This document shows, piece by piece, positions 36,800 through 44,483 of a stretch of DNA of 64,000 nucleotides. Below the pieces are notes generated by a model. That model saw nothing but the letters and a program-made list of their open reading frames with translations. It did not search any database and was not told the DNA's origin. The stretch comes from Leptospira sp. Its GTDB lineage: Bacteria > Spirochaetota > Leptospiria > Leptospirales > Leptospiraceae. The stretch's first letter is position 1. Every line of letters starts with the position of its first letter. Location of the stretch: the NCBI GenBank assembly GCA_027531445.1, contig JAPZRK010000006.1:1-64000 (forward strand), read 5' to 3'. Made by a program: the position numbers and the translations under genes.

Positions 36800-36836
36800 A
36801 TTAAAACAAATGATATTAACGATAGGAAACAGCTGT

Positions 36837-37598
36837 TTAATTGTTTCCTATTTTATCTAATTTTTTTGCTTCTATCCATTGGTACACTTTCAAAGGAAAG
36901 AATAGAATTCGATCTGCAAATTGAGTGAACCTAAAGATATAGGAAGGGTAAACGGAATTAGCATTCGATAAAATGCCTTTTACTATTTTTTTTGCCACTG
37001 TTTCTGCTGATTGACTAGGGAAAGGAACTGGCACTTGATCACCAGCGGCATTAAAAAATTTTGTACGAGTGGCTATCGGATAAACTACCATAATCCGATT
37101 TCCATCCTTTAACTCATAACGATATGCATCCATAAAAGAATGAACTGCCGCTTTTGTTGAAGAATAGATCGCATAACCAGGCAAGGCGAGATGACTCATG
37201 GCCGACGCTGTAAGGATAAATAAAAATGGACTTTTTCTTGTGGTGTTTAGTTCGGTGATGGTATAGATGGGTGAAAATACATTCGTTTTATAAATGCGAT
37301 CGATCCGATCCCAATCTGATTTGTTGATCTTTTCGTAATATGCAAATCCTGCGTTTGCAAAAAAAATATCGATCCCTCCAATTGTAGAATCTGCATAAGA
37401 GATCAATTTCCCAATGTTTTCAGGACGTGAAGCATCCCACTTCAAAGGATAAACGTTCGGGTGTTTTTGAATTTGCTCAGTATTTAGGTCGGCGGCAATA
37501 ATTTTGACACCTTCAAATTTTAAAAATTGTAGGAGTGTTTCCTTACCGATGCCAGACGCGGCTCCAGTGATCACGATGCGCTTTTGGTTCAATTTCAT
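36837..37598 (-). CDS. Short-chain dehydrogenase/reductase
   Basis: A 253-residue classical SDR. It has the TGAASGIG dinucleotide-binding motif at about 11-18, D for the cofactor in AADL, NAGFA near 86, the catalytic serine in LTASAMSHLALPG and the YAIYSSTK catalytic tyrosine and lysine near 148-155. The substrate is not known. The long C-terminal tail after residue 200, rich in aromatic residues, may attach to membranes. It lies beside the beta-barrel gene, with 29 bases between them, and they may share a transcript. Confidence 0.85.
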   Translation of the reverse strand: MKLNQKRIVITGAASGIGKETLLQFLKFEGVKIIAADLNTEQIQKHPNVYPLKWDASRPENIGKLISYADSTIGGIDIFFANAGFAYYEKINKSDWDRIDRIYKTNVFSPIYTITELNTTRKSPFLFILTASAMSHLALPGYAIYSSTKAAVHSFMDAYRYELKDGNRIMVVYPIATRTKFFNAAGDQVPVPFPSQSAETVAKKIVKGILSNANSVYPSYIFRFTQFADRILFFPLKVYQWIEAKKLDKIGNN

Positions 37599-37627
37599 GA
37601 ACTTATCTTTTTTTTATAGTTTGAAAC

Positions 37628-38251
37628 TTAAAGTTCTATTTTAAATCCATAAACAACAAAGTTGGAACCGCATGGAGGAGTGGGTGGGCAATAGACACCG
37701 TAAATGCCGGATCGGTGATGAATGCGCACAAAAAATTTTGAATTTTCAAACCAAGGGAGTTTATAATCTCCTTCAAACATTAAATAATTGAGCCAGGCTC
37801 GAGATTCCACATCATCAAAGTTAAATTTTCCTCGATCATAACCAAATGCATAGTTTTCGAGTTTCGGATTTTGTGTTGCAACGGATTGTCCTTCGCCTAC
37901 TGCAAAACTAAAGGGGTATCCCCAAAGATTTGGAATACGAGCGATGGCTACTCCCACAGCTTCAGAGTGGCTCATTGCACCAGTGTGTGCCGCAAGTATA
38001 CCTTCCAATTCGAATTCAAAGATTGAATATGTATAGTTTAGCTTTCGATTGTATCCAATTCCATAAATATAAGAAGGTCTATATTTAAAATCTAAGTTGA
38101 AAGAAATGGGCGCAAGATCCGAGTTAACGAAGATTCCTCCAAAACCTAGCAGAGTGTAGTTTGGAGCGAAAATCTTTTTTTCTGCCGAAGTAGGAGAAGA
38201 GAAAAAAAGGAAAATTACAAAAATAATCAAACGAAAAACAAACTGCTTCAT
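37628..38251 (-). CDS. Outer-membrane beta-barrel protein
   Basis: The start is set at the ATG that gives MKQFVFRLIIFVIFLFF, followed by TSA and a cleavage site; a longer frame reaching 38482 would run through an AT-rich promoter region with a Fur site and adds no domain. The mature part of about 185 residues alternates aromatic and glycine-rich strands (YTLLGFGGIFV, NYTYSIFEFELEGIL, WLNYLMFEGDYKL, FFVRIHHRSGIYG) and resembles PagL-like small barrels, where a conserved H and S act on lipid A. HHRSG fits that pattern. The function is provisional. Confidence 0.65.
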   Translation of the reverse strand: MKQFVFRLIIFVIFLFFSSPTSAEKKIFAPNYTLLGFGGIFVNSDLAPISFNLDFKYRPSYIYGIGYNRKLNYTYSIFEFELEGILAAHTGAMSHSEAVGVAIARIPNLWGYPFSFAVGEGQSVATQNPKLENYAFGYDRGKFNFDDVESRAWLNYLMFEGDYKLPWFENSKFFVRIHHRSGIYGVYCPPTPPCGSNFVVYGFKIEL

Positions 38252-38391
38252 AGTGTAATCATTGTAAGAGGATATCTTTCTTGGCAAAGTCTTTATTCCA
38301 AAAACAAATCCGTCCCTAGCTTCCGTTTTTCCGAAAATTTGAGGCGAACCAAAAGAGAATCTGAGAACTAGGGAATTTAAGATGCAATATT

Positions 38392-38410
38392 GAAAATGAG
38401 AATCAATATC
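38392..38410. promoter_or_regulatory. Fur box
   Basis: The site GAAAATGAGAATCAATATC matches the 19-bp Fur consensus GATAATGATAATCATTATC at 16 positions. The inner TGAGAATCAATATCA matches the 7-1-7 form at 13 of 15. It lies 57 bases before the start of the 49-residue cysteine-rich gene, just upstream of that gene's TTGACA box, and about 140 bases before the barrel gene on the other strand. Control of the small gene by iron (or a Fur/PerR/Zur relative) is inferred. Confidence 0.7.
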
Positions 38411-38418
38411 AATTATTA

Positions 38419-38448
38419 TTGACAGCAATTGCCATCCAAAACAATATA
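38419..38448 (+). promoter_or_regulatory. Promoter of the small cysteine-rich gene
   Basis: A perfect TTGACA at 38419-38424 is followed, after 18 bases, by AATATA (38443-38448). It lies 8 bases downstream of the Fur box, so a Fur dimer would sit against RNA polymerase. A second set of AAT/ATT repeats covers the same stretch and may extend the Fur site. Confidence 0.5.
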
Positions 38449-38466
38449 CTTTTTGGGTAGGTTGAT

Positions 38467-38616
38467 ATGTGTGAGAAGGCAAACAATGAGTGTAAGAACT
38501 TTATGAATTGTAAGGGTCTAGGAAAATGTGGAAATATAGAAAATGGACCATCGAAACCGCTAGAGGATATTACAGTTCCATTAGAAAAGCTGGATCTTGT
38601 TCCACCTTTAGATTAG
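38467..38616 (+). CDS. 49-residue cysteine-rich small protein under a Fur box
   Basis: This short reading frame has a ribosome site (GGTAGG, 5-6 bases upstream of ATG), a promoter and a Fur box. The product starts MCEKANNECKNFMNCKGLGK and continues CGN, with cysteines at 2, 9, 15 and 21, then a polar and proline-rich tail ending LVPPLD. The spacing C-x6-C-x5-C-x5-C, with KG after the third cysteine, resembles the cysteine motifs of small metal-buffering or bufferin-like peptides. However, no signal peptide and no DUF692-type partner are seen here. It could be an iron- or copper-binding peptide. Composition and regulation support it being real; function is speculation. Confidence 0.6.
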   Translation: MCEKANNECKNFMNCKGLGKCGNIENGPSKPLEDITVPLEKLDLVPPLD

Positions 38617-38723
38617 AAGTTCGAATCAAGGGTTTTGAATAGCGATTCGGGAATTAATTATTTTGAATGTCCAGACAGCAGATTGGATGAATCAATCGCT
38701 ATCTGGGTTAGCATGTTTAGAAC

Positions 38724-40208
38724 TTAAAATAAGTTTTTGTAAGCTCTATCCTCGTTTATAAACTTTCTTGTTGTTGTTGCAGTTACATCGATTTCTGCCG
38801 CTTGTATCCTAGACGAATCTGTGTTATAAGAGAATACAGAAACAGTGTCTAAATCAGTTCTAAATGGAGAACTAGCAGAAATTTTGTTTAATGAAGTGAC
38901 TGGATGGTTTGCCGACAAAGAAGTCCATTCAACTAAAGATCCATCATAAAAAGTTGTCGGATATCCAAGTATATTTTGTGCAGCAAAGCCATTGACTTGT
39001 GCTTCAAAATTAGTCCTGCATTGCGAAACAACAGTTGTACCAGACGTATAACCGGCATTTGCATAAAGTGTTCTCAATTCAGACTTGGATAAGAATTTGA
39101 ATCCAGTATCCGCAGAAGTAAGTAAGTTTACCCATGGAAAAGTTACAGCTCCTTTGATATTTCCTTCAAATAAGACATACTTTTTAGCCTGACCTGTTGC
39201 GTCGTTGGAAGGTGCACCAGATGATCCAAAAGCAGTCGTTACATATTCACCTGCAACACCCCATGATCCGACCGCTGTTCGATTAAACTGCGCGCTAGGT
39301 CTTGCATCAACAATTAGTTGCTTACCAGTCAGTCCTGTCACGGTAGCAGCAGAATTGGCCTTTGCAATATTGATCACATCTTCCAAGCCAAGTGTAATCG
39401 CCGTATTATCGACTCTTAATTGTTTTACGGAAAACCCACCATTCGCATTTGGAATTGTAGATCGAGTGGATGAAGTTAAACTAGAACTAAAGTTCTTATA
39501 TAAGTTCCCGTTAAGAATCGCAAGATGTTTGATGTCAGCACCCCAATAACGTAGCCAATACACTGCTCTCGCGATATCTTGAACGCCACTGGCATAAGTT
39601 GCTTTATTTCCTGCTGTTCCGTAAGCCGCTAAGTCTCCTCCTGTTGCACTGTTGCTAATTAACGTGGTTGTTGTCCCTACAGCAAATACAACAAGGTCAG
39701 TGGAAAGGTTGATGCCGAAAGCTTTCAACCATTCATCTGCAAACGCACCATTCGCTTGGTATCGTACTGAATTTTTTACTAATCCAGAGTCTCTAGTTTG
39801 GTTGAATCGAAAATTGGTTGTGCCTGCTGTTTGATAATCATCTAACAGATATACGTATACTCCCTTTGCTTCGTCAGAACGAACATAGGGACTTTTTGAG
39901 CCTGTTTCGTATCTGTTGGCTGCATCCGTCTGAAGGATGATCAACTTTCCAGTAATTCCTGCAGGTTTGTTTGCCGTCCAATTTGTAACCCATGATTCAA
40001 GTTTAGAAGCTTCGATGAGTCCATACTCATTTCTACTATAATCATCGTTTGACTCACTGGCCAAATCTGTAGCTGTGTTTACTTTTAAGGTATTCGCTAA
40101 AAAGAGAAGACCTAAAAGCGGTGTGTTACTATCTTCTTTCTCTTTTTGGCAGTTAATCTGAAGTAGCAAAAATGGAATAAGGATTGTCAGAAAAAGTATT
40201 TTTTTCAT
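38724..40208 (-). CDS. Rhodanese-like lipoprotein A
   Basis: The signal peptide ends in lipobox LQINC (cysteine 20). The 494-residue protein is a tandem-rhodanese lipoprotein. The N-terminal half follows the pattern of an inactive rhodanese domain: ITGKLIILQ near 85, DEWLKAFGINLSTDLVVFA near 150 and YWLRYWGADIKHLAILNG near 210. The C-terminal half has the catalytic cysteine 397 in QCRTNFEA. The segment DDYSRNEYGLIEASKLESW near 55 is shared with two paralogues at 41558-43021 and 44484-45911. Probably it transfers sulfur from an outside donor such as thiosulfate. It is preceded by the shared 58-bp upstream block. Confidence 0.8.
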   Translation of the reverse strand: MKKILFLTILIPFLLLQINCQKEKEDSNTPLLGLLFLANTLKVNTATDLASESNDDYSRNEYGLIEASKLESWVTNWTANKPAGITGKLIILQTDAANRYETGSKSPYVRSDEAKGVYVYLLDDYQTAGTTNFRFNQTRDSGLVKNSVRYQANGAFADEWLKAFGINLSTDLVVFAVGTTTTLISNSATGGDLAAYGTAGNKATYASGVQDIARAVYWLRYWGADIKHLAILNGNLYKNFSSSLTSSTRSTIPNANGGFSVKQLRVDNTAITLGLEDVINIAKANSAATVTGLTGKQLIVDARPSAQFNRTAVGSWGVAGEYVTTAFGSSGAPSNDATGQAKKYVLFEGNIKGAVTFPWVNLLTSADTGFKFLSKSELRTLYANAGYTSGTTVVSQCRTNFEAQVNGFAAQNILGYPTTFYDGSLVEWTSLSANHPVTSLNKISASSPFRTDLDTVSVFSYNTDSSRIQAAEIDVTATTTRKFINEDRAYKNLF

Positions 40209-40263
40209 TGGTTTTTTTCCTCTTTAATCTAATTAACTACATGATCTGAAGATCTAGCCTGAA

Positions 40264-40321
40264 ATTTCGAACAAAAATCTGTTATATTGAAATAATAGGT
40301 TGTTATCTTGGATAAAATATT
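40264..40321. promoter_or_regulatory. Conserved upstream block of rhodanese gene A
   Basis: This 58-bp segment aligns without gaps with 45998-46055 upstream of rhodanese gene C (about 43 of 58 identical). The fixed parts are ATTTCGAA at one end, TTATATTGAA in the middle and GATAA near the other end. Within it, TTATATTG (from 40282) and the inverted repeat TTATCTTGGATAA (40303-40315) are 21 bp apart, two helical turns. It is the likely binding site of the XRE-cupin regulator, plus promoter elements. Confidence 0.65.
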
Positions 40322-40353
40322 GGAATTATTCTAATAGAATGGAGATAAACCAT

Positions 40354-41574
40354 TTATTGGGAAGGAACCGTAAGCTTCGGGAGGGAACGCTCCAAATGAA
40401 ATAGGGTGTATCGCGACTTCTTTTTTTGCAAAAGTGCCTCGCCTATCTGTAGAACAGTTTCTTTCGAATGCCCAAGTACTTCTTTTTGTTCTACGTTAAA
40501 TTCAAACATTCTTTCATACAATTCGTCGGGCTGAACAATGCCCTCAAATTGAACAAAAGAGTCTTTCTTTATAAGTTTCTTTTCAAGAGTTGATGTAAGT
40601 ATCACTGATTCACCCGGGTTTAACCGCGTATCGTAAAATTCTGTTTTAAGATCGATATCCATTAGCCTGCCAATGACAGAATCATCCAATATAGTTAAAG
40701 AGTTATCCTTATCGATCAGAACTAATTTTAAATAAATCTTTGGAATGGAATAAGTAGGAAACCGATGACCTACGTTAGTGGATGTAATGGTTGCAATGAT
40801 TTGTAGTTTGTCACCTAGATCTTTAAAATTTATTTGAGTCCCTATACCTGACAATACAAAGTCGCGATCGTGTATTCCTTTCCAAAGATGTTTCCTGTCT
40901 GGCATATGACAGTTTTGGCACTGGATATTCAGCTTTTTGAATTTGGATTTTTCCCATTCGCTAAAAGTTTCCATCATTTTTTTGTCATTGATTTTATTGC
41001 TTCCCTCAGGACTTTCATGACATGTTTTGCAAAAGAGTGATGATTCAAATTCTTCTTTCACAATGAATCCATTATGCGGTGACGTATCCACAATTGTAGT
41101 TTTAGCTTGTGGGGGAGGCCCGAACCAAACTAGATTTCTAACGTGACAAGATGCACAAGTAATGCCTACCTCATTAATTTCTCGCATTTCATTGTTACTT
41201 GCCGGTCCTGAATTTTCTGAAATCCATCCAAGATTCTTTTTTATCTGAGCACTTGACTCTTGTAATGGACTATGGCAACTAAAACATGAATCAGATGATT
41301 TCTGTCCTAACTTTGGAAGTTGCCAAAGTACGCCCGATGAGATTGCGCCTCTGTGATGACTCTCCTTCCAAAAACGATACTGCTCTGTATGGCAAGATCC
41401 ACAACTATCAGGATTAAGATTTATATGTTTGCCCATTGCCTGTGAATCATTTGATCCACTTGCAAAAATTGGTTGTTTCCAATGGGTCGAATTAAAATCA
41501 CTTTCCTTACAAGCCAAAGCGGACACAACGCATAGGCAAGTAAGGAAACGAATTATCTTACCCGCCGCAGGCAT
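40354..41574 (-). CDS. Five-haem c-type cytochrome lipoprotein of the rhodanese cluster
   Basis: The start at 41574 gives MPAAGKIIRFLTCLC and a lipobox SALAC (cysteine 22); upstream GGAGG is present, and the start overlaps the end of rhodanese gene B by 17 bases, which suggests translational coupling. Five CxxCH sites are seen, at 58-62, 97-101, 140-144, 182-186 and 219-223. The remaining 180 residues form a haem-free beta domain beginning GHRFPT. It is a paralogue of the cytochrome at 10347-11489. As the last gene of a polycistronic unit with a barrel and a rhodanese, it could pass electrons from oxidised sulfur at the cell surface. Confidence 0.85.
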   Translation of the reverse strand: MPAAGKIIRFLTCLCVVSALACKESDFNSTHWKQPIFASGSNDSQAMGKHINLNPDSCGSCHTEQYRFWKESHHRGAISSGVLWQLPKLGQKSSDSCFSCHSPLQESSAQIKKNLGWISENSGPASNNEMREINEVGITCASCHVRNLVWFGPPPQAKTTIVDTSPHNGFIVKEEFESSLFCKTCHESPEGSNKINDKKMMETFSEWEKSKFKKLNIQCQNCHMPDRKHLWKGIHDRDFVLSGIGTQINFKDLGDKLQIIATITSTNVGHRFPTYSIPKIYLKLVLIDKDNSLTILDDSVIGRLMDIDLKTEFYDTRLNPGESVILTSTLEKKLIKKDSFVQFEGIVQPDELYERMFEFNVEQKEVLGHSKETVLQIGEALLQKKKSRYTLFHLERSLPKLTVPSQ

Positions 41575-43021
41575 TTCCTCCACCGCCAGTAGCCCCACCT
41601 CCAGATCCACCTGAGGAAGAACTGGAAACACCCCGGATGTAGTCTTTGTCTGCATCGATCACTCTATTTGAAGTAGTTGAAAATGAAGTGGATGTTTGAA
41701 AAGTATATCTTACAATATTATTTGCAGTCGCTGTCCGAGTGATTGAATCTGTTCGGCTTGTCCGATCTGTCCGCCATGGGGAACTACCAATTAAATTGGA
41801 CCAACCAGCGGCACTTTCGTCAAAAGTTAAGGCACTCCATTCTATCCAGGAAGCATCATACAATCGGGCCGCAAATCCAACGATCGAATTCGCCGCAAAT
41901 AGAATGGTCGCAGAACGAATCCCTCTGTCGCAATAAGCTATCAACTGTTTAGAGCCTGTTATACCAGAATTCGAAAACAATGATTGGATTGCTGATTTTG
42001 ATTTGAATCTATAATCATTATTTGTTGGATCAATTAAGAGTGTGGACCATTCTAAATTGATAGCATTTTTAATTCTACCCTCCATCGGTACTTTGCAACC
42101 GGTTCCCGCAACACATGTTCTACCGACTGGAGGAGTGGTTATTCCATTTTGGTTGGAAGGCGAATATTCTGCATTACTCCTAGCATCTACAAATTGAATT
42201 CCATTCGCTGGGATAGGAGTCACCTTTTCAAAAGACGTCGATCCATTTTGTAAGATATGAATGAGATCTCCGATCGTTGCTTGCAGAATCGTATTGTCTG
42301 TATATGTATTTCGGACACTCGAGAATTCTTGCTTAACTGTGGTATTTCGCGAAATTGTCGTGAATATCTCTCCATTGTCGTTTGCTTGTTTGACCGAGCC
42401 ATTTAATAAAGCGACATTTCTTTTGTCCAAACCCCAGTATCTCAATGCATAAACAAGGCGAATGCTAGACAAAAAATTATTTTGCGAAGAACTATCGGCG
42501 GCAATTACAATCAAATCTCTTGTTGGATTGATTCCGTATGTGGATAGAAACGAATCAATGATTTTACCTTCAGGTACGATAGACTCAGTTTCGATGACTC
42601 CATTGGATCTAGATTGACCGAAAGCCGTGGAAGTTTCCGTAACCGAATTATAAGTTACATAGTAACTATAAACATCTTTTTCTGGAGAGGATGGAATGTA
42701 TCTTCCTCCAGGCGAATTTCCTGTATCTATTTGTAAGACGATCAATTTTCCAGTGATACCGTTTGGTTTTTGCGTCTGCCAATTTGTGGAAAGATTATCC
42801 AATGTTCTGGCAGTAATGAGACCAAAACGATTCTCATTATAATCATCTGCTGACACACTCGCCAACTCTTCAGCTGAATTGACCTTAATGAAAAGTGGGA
42901 AAGCTAATTTTGCAAAAGAAGGCGTGAAATCGTAATTAGGTGGATTTTTACATCCAACGAGCCCTATGGAAACTGCGATCAATAGTCTCGTAAATATAAA
43001 AAATAAATTTTTTGCTTTCAT
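41558..43021 (-). CDS. Rhodanese-like lipoprotein B
   Basis: This 487-residue lipoprotein (lipobox GLVGC, cysteine 24) is a paralogue of lipoproteins A and C. It keeps DDYNENRFGLITARTL near 60, ITGKLIVLQ, FLSTYGINPTRDLIVIAADS and YALRYWGLDKRNVALLNG. The catalytic-type cysteine is 364, in YCDRGIRS. The C-terminal tail is Ser/Gly-rich (SSSSGGSGGGATGGGG) and ends NACGG, which neither paralogue has. It directly follows the barrel gene by 9 bases. Confidence 0.8.
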   Translation of the reverse strand: MKAKNLFFIFTRLLIAVSIGLVGCKNPPNYDFTPSFAKLAFPLFIKVNSAEELASVSADDYNENRFGLITARTLDNLSTNWQTQKPNGITGKLIVLQIDTGNSPGGRYIPSSPEKDVYSYYVTYNSVTETSTAFGQSRSNGVIETESIVPEGKIIDSFLSTYGINPTRDLIVIAADSSSQNNFLSSIRLVYALRYWGLDKRNVALLNGSVKQANDNGEIFTTISRNTTVKQEFSSVRNTYTDNTILQATIGDLIHILQNGSTSFEKVTPIPANGIQFVDARSNAEYSPSNQNGITTPPVGRTCVAGTGCKVPMEGRIKNAINLEWSTLLIDPTNNDYRFKSKSAIQSLFSNSGITGSKQLIAYCDRGIRSATILFAANSIVGFAARLYDASWIEWSALTFDESAAGWSNLIGSSPWRTDRTSRTDSITRTATANNIVRYTFQTSTSFSTTSNRVIDADKDYIRGVSSSSSGGSGGGATGGGGNACGG

Positions 43022-43030
43022 GGAAGTCTC

Positions 43031-43978
43031 CTATAGATTGAAAGGAATATTGGCCGCAAATCCGACAGTTTGAAGTTTTGCAGTATTATAACCGGCGTAT
43101 GTTTGTGAATAGAAAACATTATAAAAGTTTCCATAACTATCCGAAAAACCTAAACCGATCTCGAAATTATGAAATGTTTCCTTTCTGCCCCAAGCAGGTC
43201 GTTCGTCTTTGACCCAGATGTCAAACAAATTGACACCAGGAATCAAATCGGGCGTTCTCGTATTGTAGTAGTTAAATGGAGGTTCTTGTCTGGGATCAGC
43301 GTATGCGTAACCACCTTGTCCTATTTGGCCACGACCACCGATAGTTAAGAAAAAGTTTTCCAAAAACTTTTTATACAAGGCTCCGTAATATAAAATGTCA
43401 TCAGGAACAGGATTTTCCCTTTTCCTATACCCAATATCTCCCAAGGTTCCTAATCCCCAGGTGTTGAAGTCTTTCGCAAAGTAAACATTTGCCTCTCCAC
43501 CACTTGCTCCGTCTCCCAATGATTGTGGATTGCGATCATAATCTCCTTTTTTAATTCCACCAACACGAACGGAAATTGTCGGCATCCAAAAATACTTTGA
43601 GTCATATTCATCGACTAACTTATATCTGACACCCAAACGACTATCCAGAACTCCATACTTGTCTGGACTTTCAGGAGTTTGTTGTAAACCGCCAAATCTA
43701 TCAAAAATTCGATGACGACCTAATTTTCCAAAACCACTAGAGAAGTCTACAGTGAGACGATCAGTGATTCCATATTCTAAGACCAAAGCACCAGCACTGA
43801 TTCTCACATTATCATCATACTTCGCAAAAGACCTTGCGAGATATGCGGAATCATACTCCGAATGTGTAGCTACAGGTCGTACCCAAAGTTGCCTTTGATA
43901 GGGAGCCCAGGCAGATTGGGCAAAAATGCCAGCGCTAAAGATAAAGTTTAAATAAATAAATCTATGCAGCTTAGACAT
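43031..43978 (-). CDS. Outer-membrane beta-barrel of the rhodanese cluster
   Basis: A signal peptide (cleavage near AQSAWA) is followed by about 290 residues of alternating aromatic strands ending PFNL. Signs of a barrel are repeated G-x-G and aromatic pairs, YRKRENPV turns and the WGRKETFHNFEIGLGFSDSYG strand. No family name is certain; it could be a porin or a transporter. It overlaps nothing but follows the small exported protein without a gap, and precedes rhodanese B by 9 bases. Confidence 0.7.
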   Translation of the reverse strand: MSKLHRFIYLNFIFSAGIFAQSAWAPYQRQLWVRPVATHSEYDSAYLARSFAKYDDNVRISAGALVLEYGITDRLTVDFSSGFGKLGRHRIFDRFGGLQQTPESPDKYGVLDSRLGVRYKLVDEYDSKYFWMPTISVRVGGIKKGDYDRNPQSLGDGASGGEANVYFAKDFNTWGLGTLGDIGYRKRENPVPDDILYYGALYKKFLENFFLTIGGRGQIGQGGYAYADPRQEPPFNYYNTRTPDLIPGVNLFDIWVKDERPAWGRKETFHNFEIGLGFSDSYGNFYNVFYSQTYAGYNTAKLQTVGFAANIPFNL

Positions 43979-44338
43979 TTACTTTTTATCCAGTTTCACG
44001 TTAAAGCGCACACTGATGAAATACTCTAGCGCATCTAATTGCTCTTTTGTTAATTTACCAGCAAGGTCTTGTAAGTTGACTCGTCTTTTTTCTGAATTTG
44101 GTAAAGATCCTTGTAGGTAGTCTAGTCGTTCTCCTTGTTCGGCTTCTTTTGCTTTATCAAGTGCTAATAGTTCGATTTCTAAATTGTAAACCGATTTGCC
44201 AAGATGGAATTTTTCTCGATCTTGTCCTTGGGGAATTTGGCCGACGCCTCCACCACCAAATCCACCTGATGCGAACAGTGGTGAAATTAAAAATAATAAT
44301 AATAATTTGAAAGTAAAGATTTTGAGTAATTTGTTCAT
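43979..44338 (-). CDS. Small exported Gly-rich protein of the rhodanese cluster
   Basis: The protein has 119 residues with a signal peptide (cleavage near FASGG). A glycine-rich stretch is followed by FHLGKSVYNLEIELLALDK and a C-terminal LAGKLTKEQLDALEYFISVRF. The order resembles a cytochrome c domain with its GK-x-x-Y and LT-EQ-DAL-YF elements, but no CxxCH is present. Whether it descends from a cytochrome that lost its haem is speculation. It is the first gene of the four-gene transcript small protein-barrel-rhodanese B-cytochrome and stands between this and the terminator of rhodanese C. Confidence 0.6.
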   Translation of the reverse strand: MNKLLKIFTFKLLLLFLISPLFASGGFGGGGVGQIPQGQDREKFHLGKSVYNLEIELLALDKAKEAEQGERLDYLQGSLPNSEKRRVNLQDLAGKLTKEQLDALEYFISVRFNVKLDKK

Positions 44339-44416
44339 ATTGACCTTGTTTGTATTTATAATTCTATTTTTTTATTTGTTGCTGTTTTAAATCGTTACTT
44401 CTACTTGCTCTTAACT

Positions 44417-44448
44417 TCAAAAATGCCTTCCTGGGCAACCAGGAAGGC
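44417..44448 (-). terminator. Rho-independent terminator after rhodanese C
   Basis: GCCTTCCTGG (44425-44434) pairs perfectly with CCAGGAAGGC (44439-44448), with a four-base loop. On the minus strand the stem is followed by ATTTTTG. It ends rhodanese gene C and shows that the following four-gene unit has its own promoter. Confidence 0.85.
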
Positions 44449-44483
44449 GAAACGTTCAAGGATCAAATAGACTAACGGAAACC

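Noticed and set aside
38252..38482. N-terminal extension of the beta-barrel protein
   Set aside because: It runs through a Fur box and promoter; a normal signal peptide starts at the internal ATG at 38251.
40354..43978. An Mtr-type porin-cytochrome conduit
   Set aside because: The barrel has about 290 residues and the cytochrome has five haems; this does not match the roughly 26-strand MtrB barrel with decahaem MtrA/MtrC. Only a looser analogy is kept.
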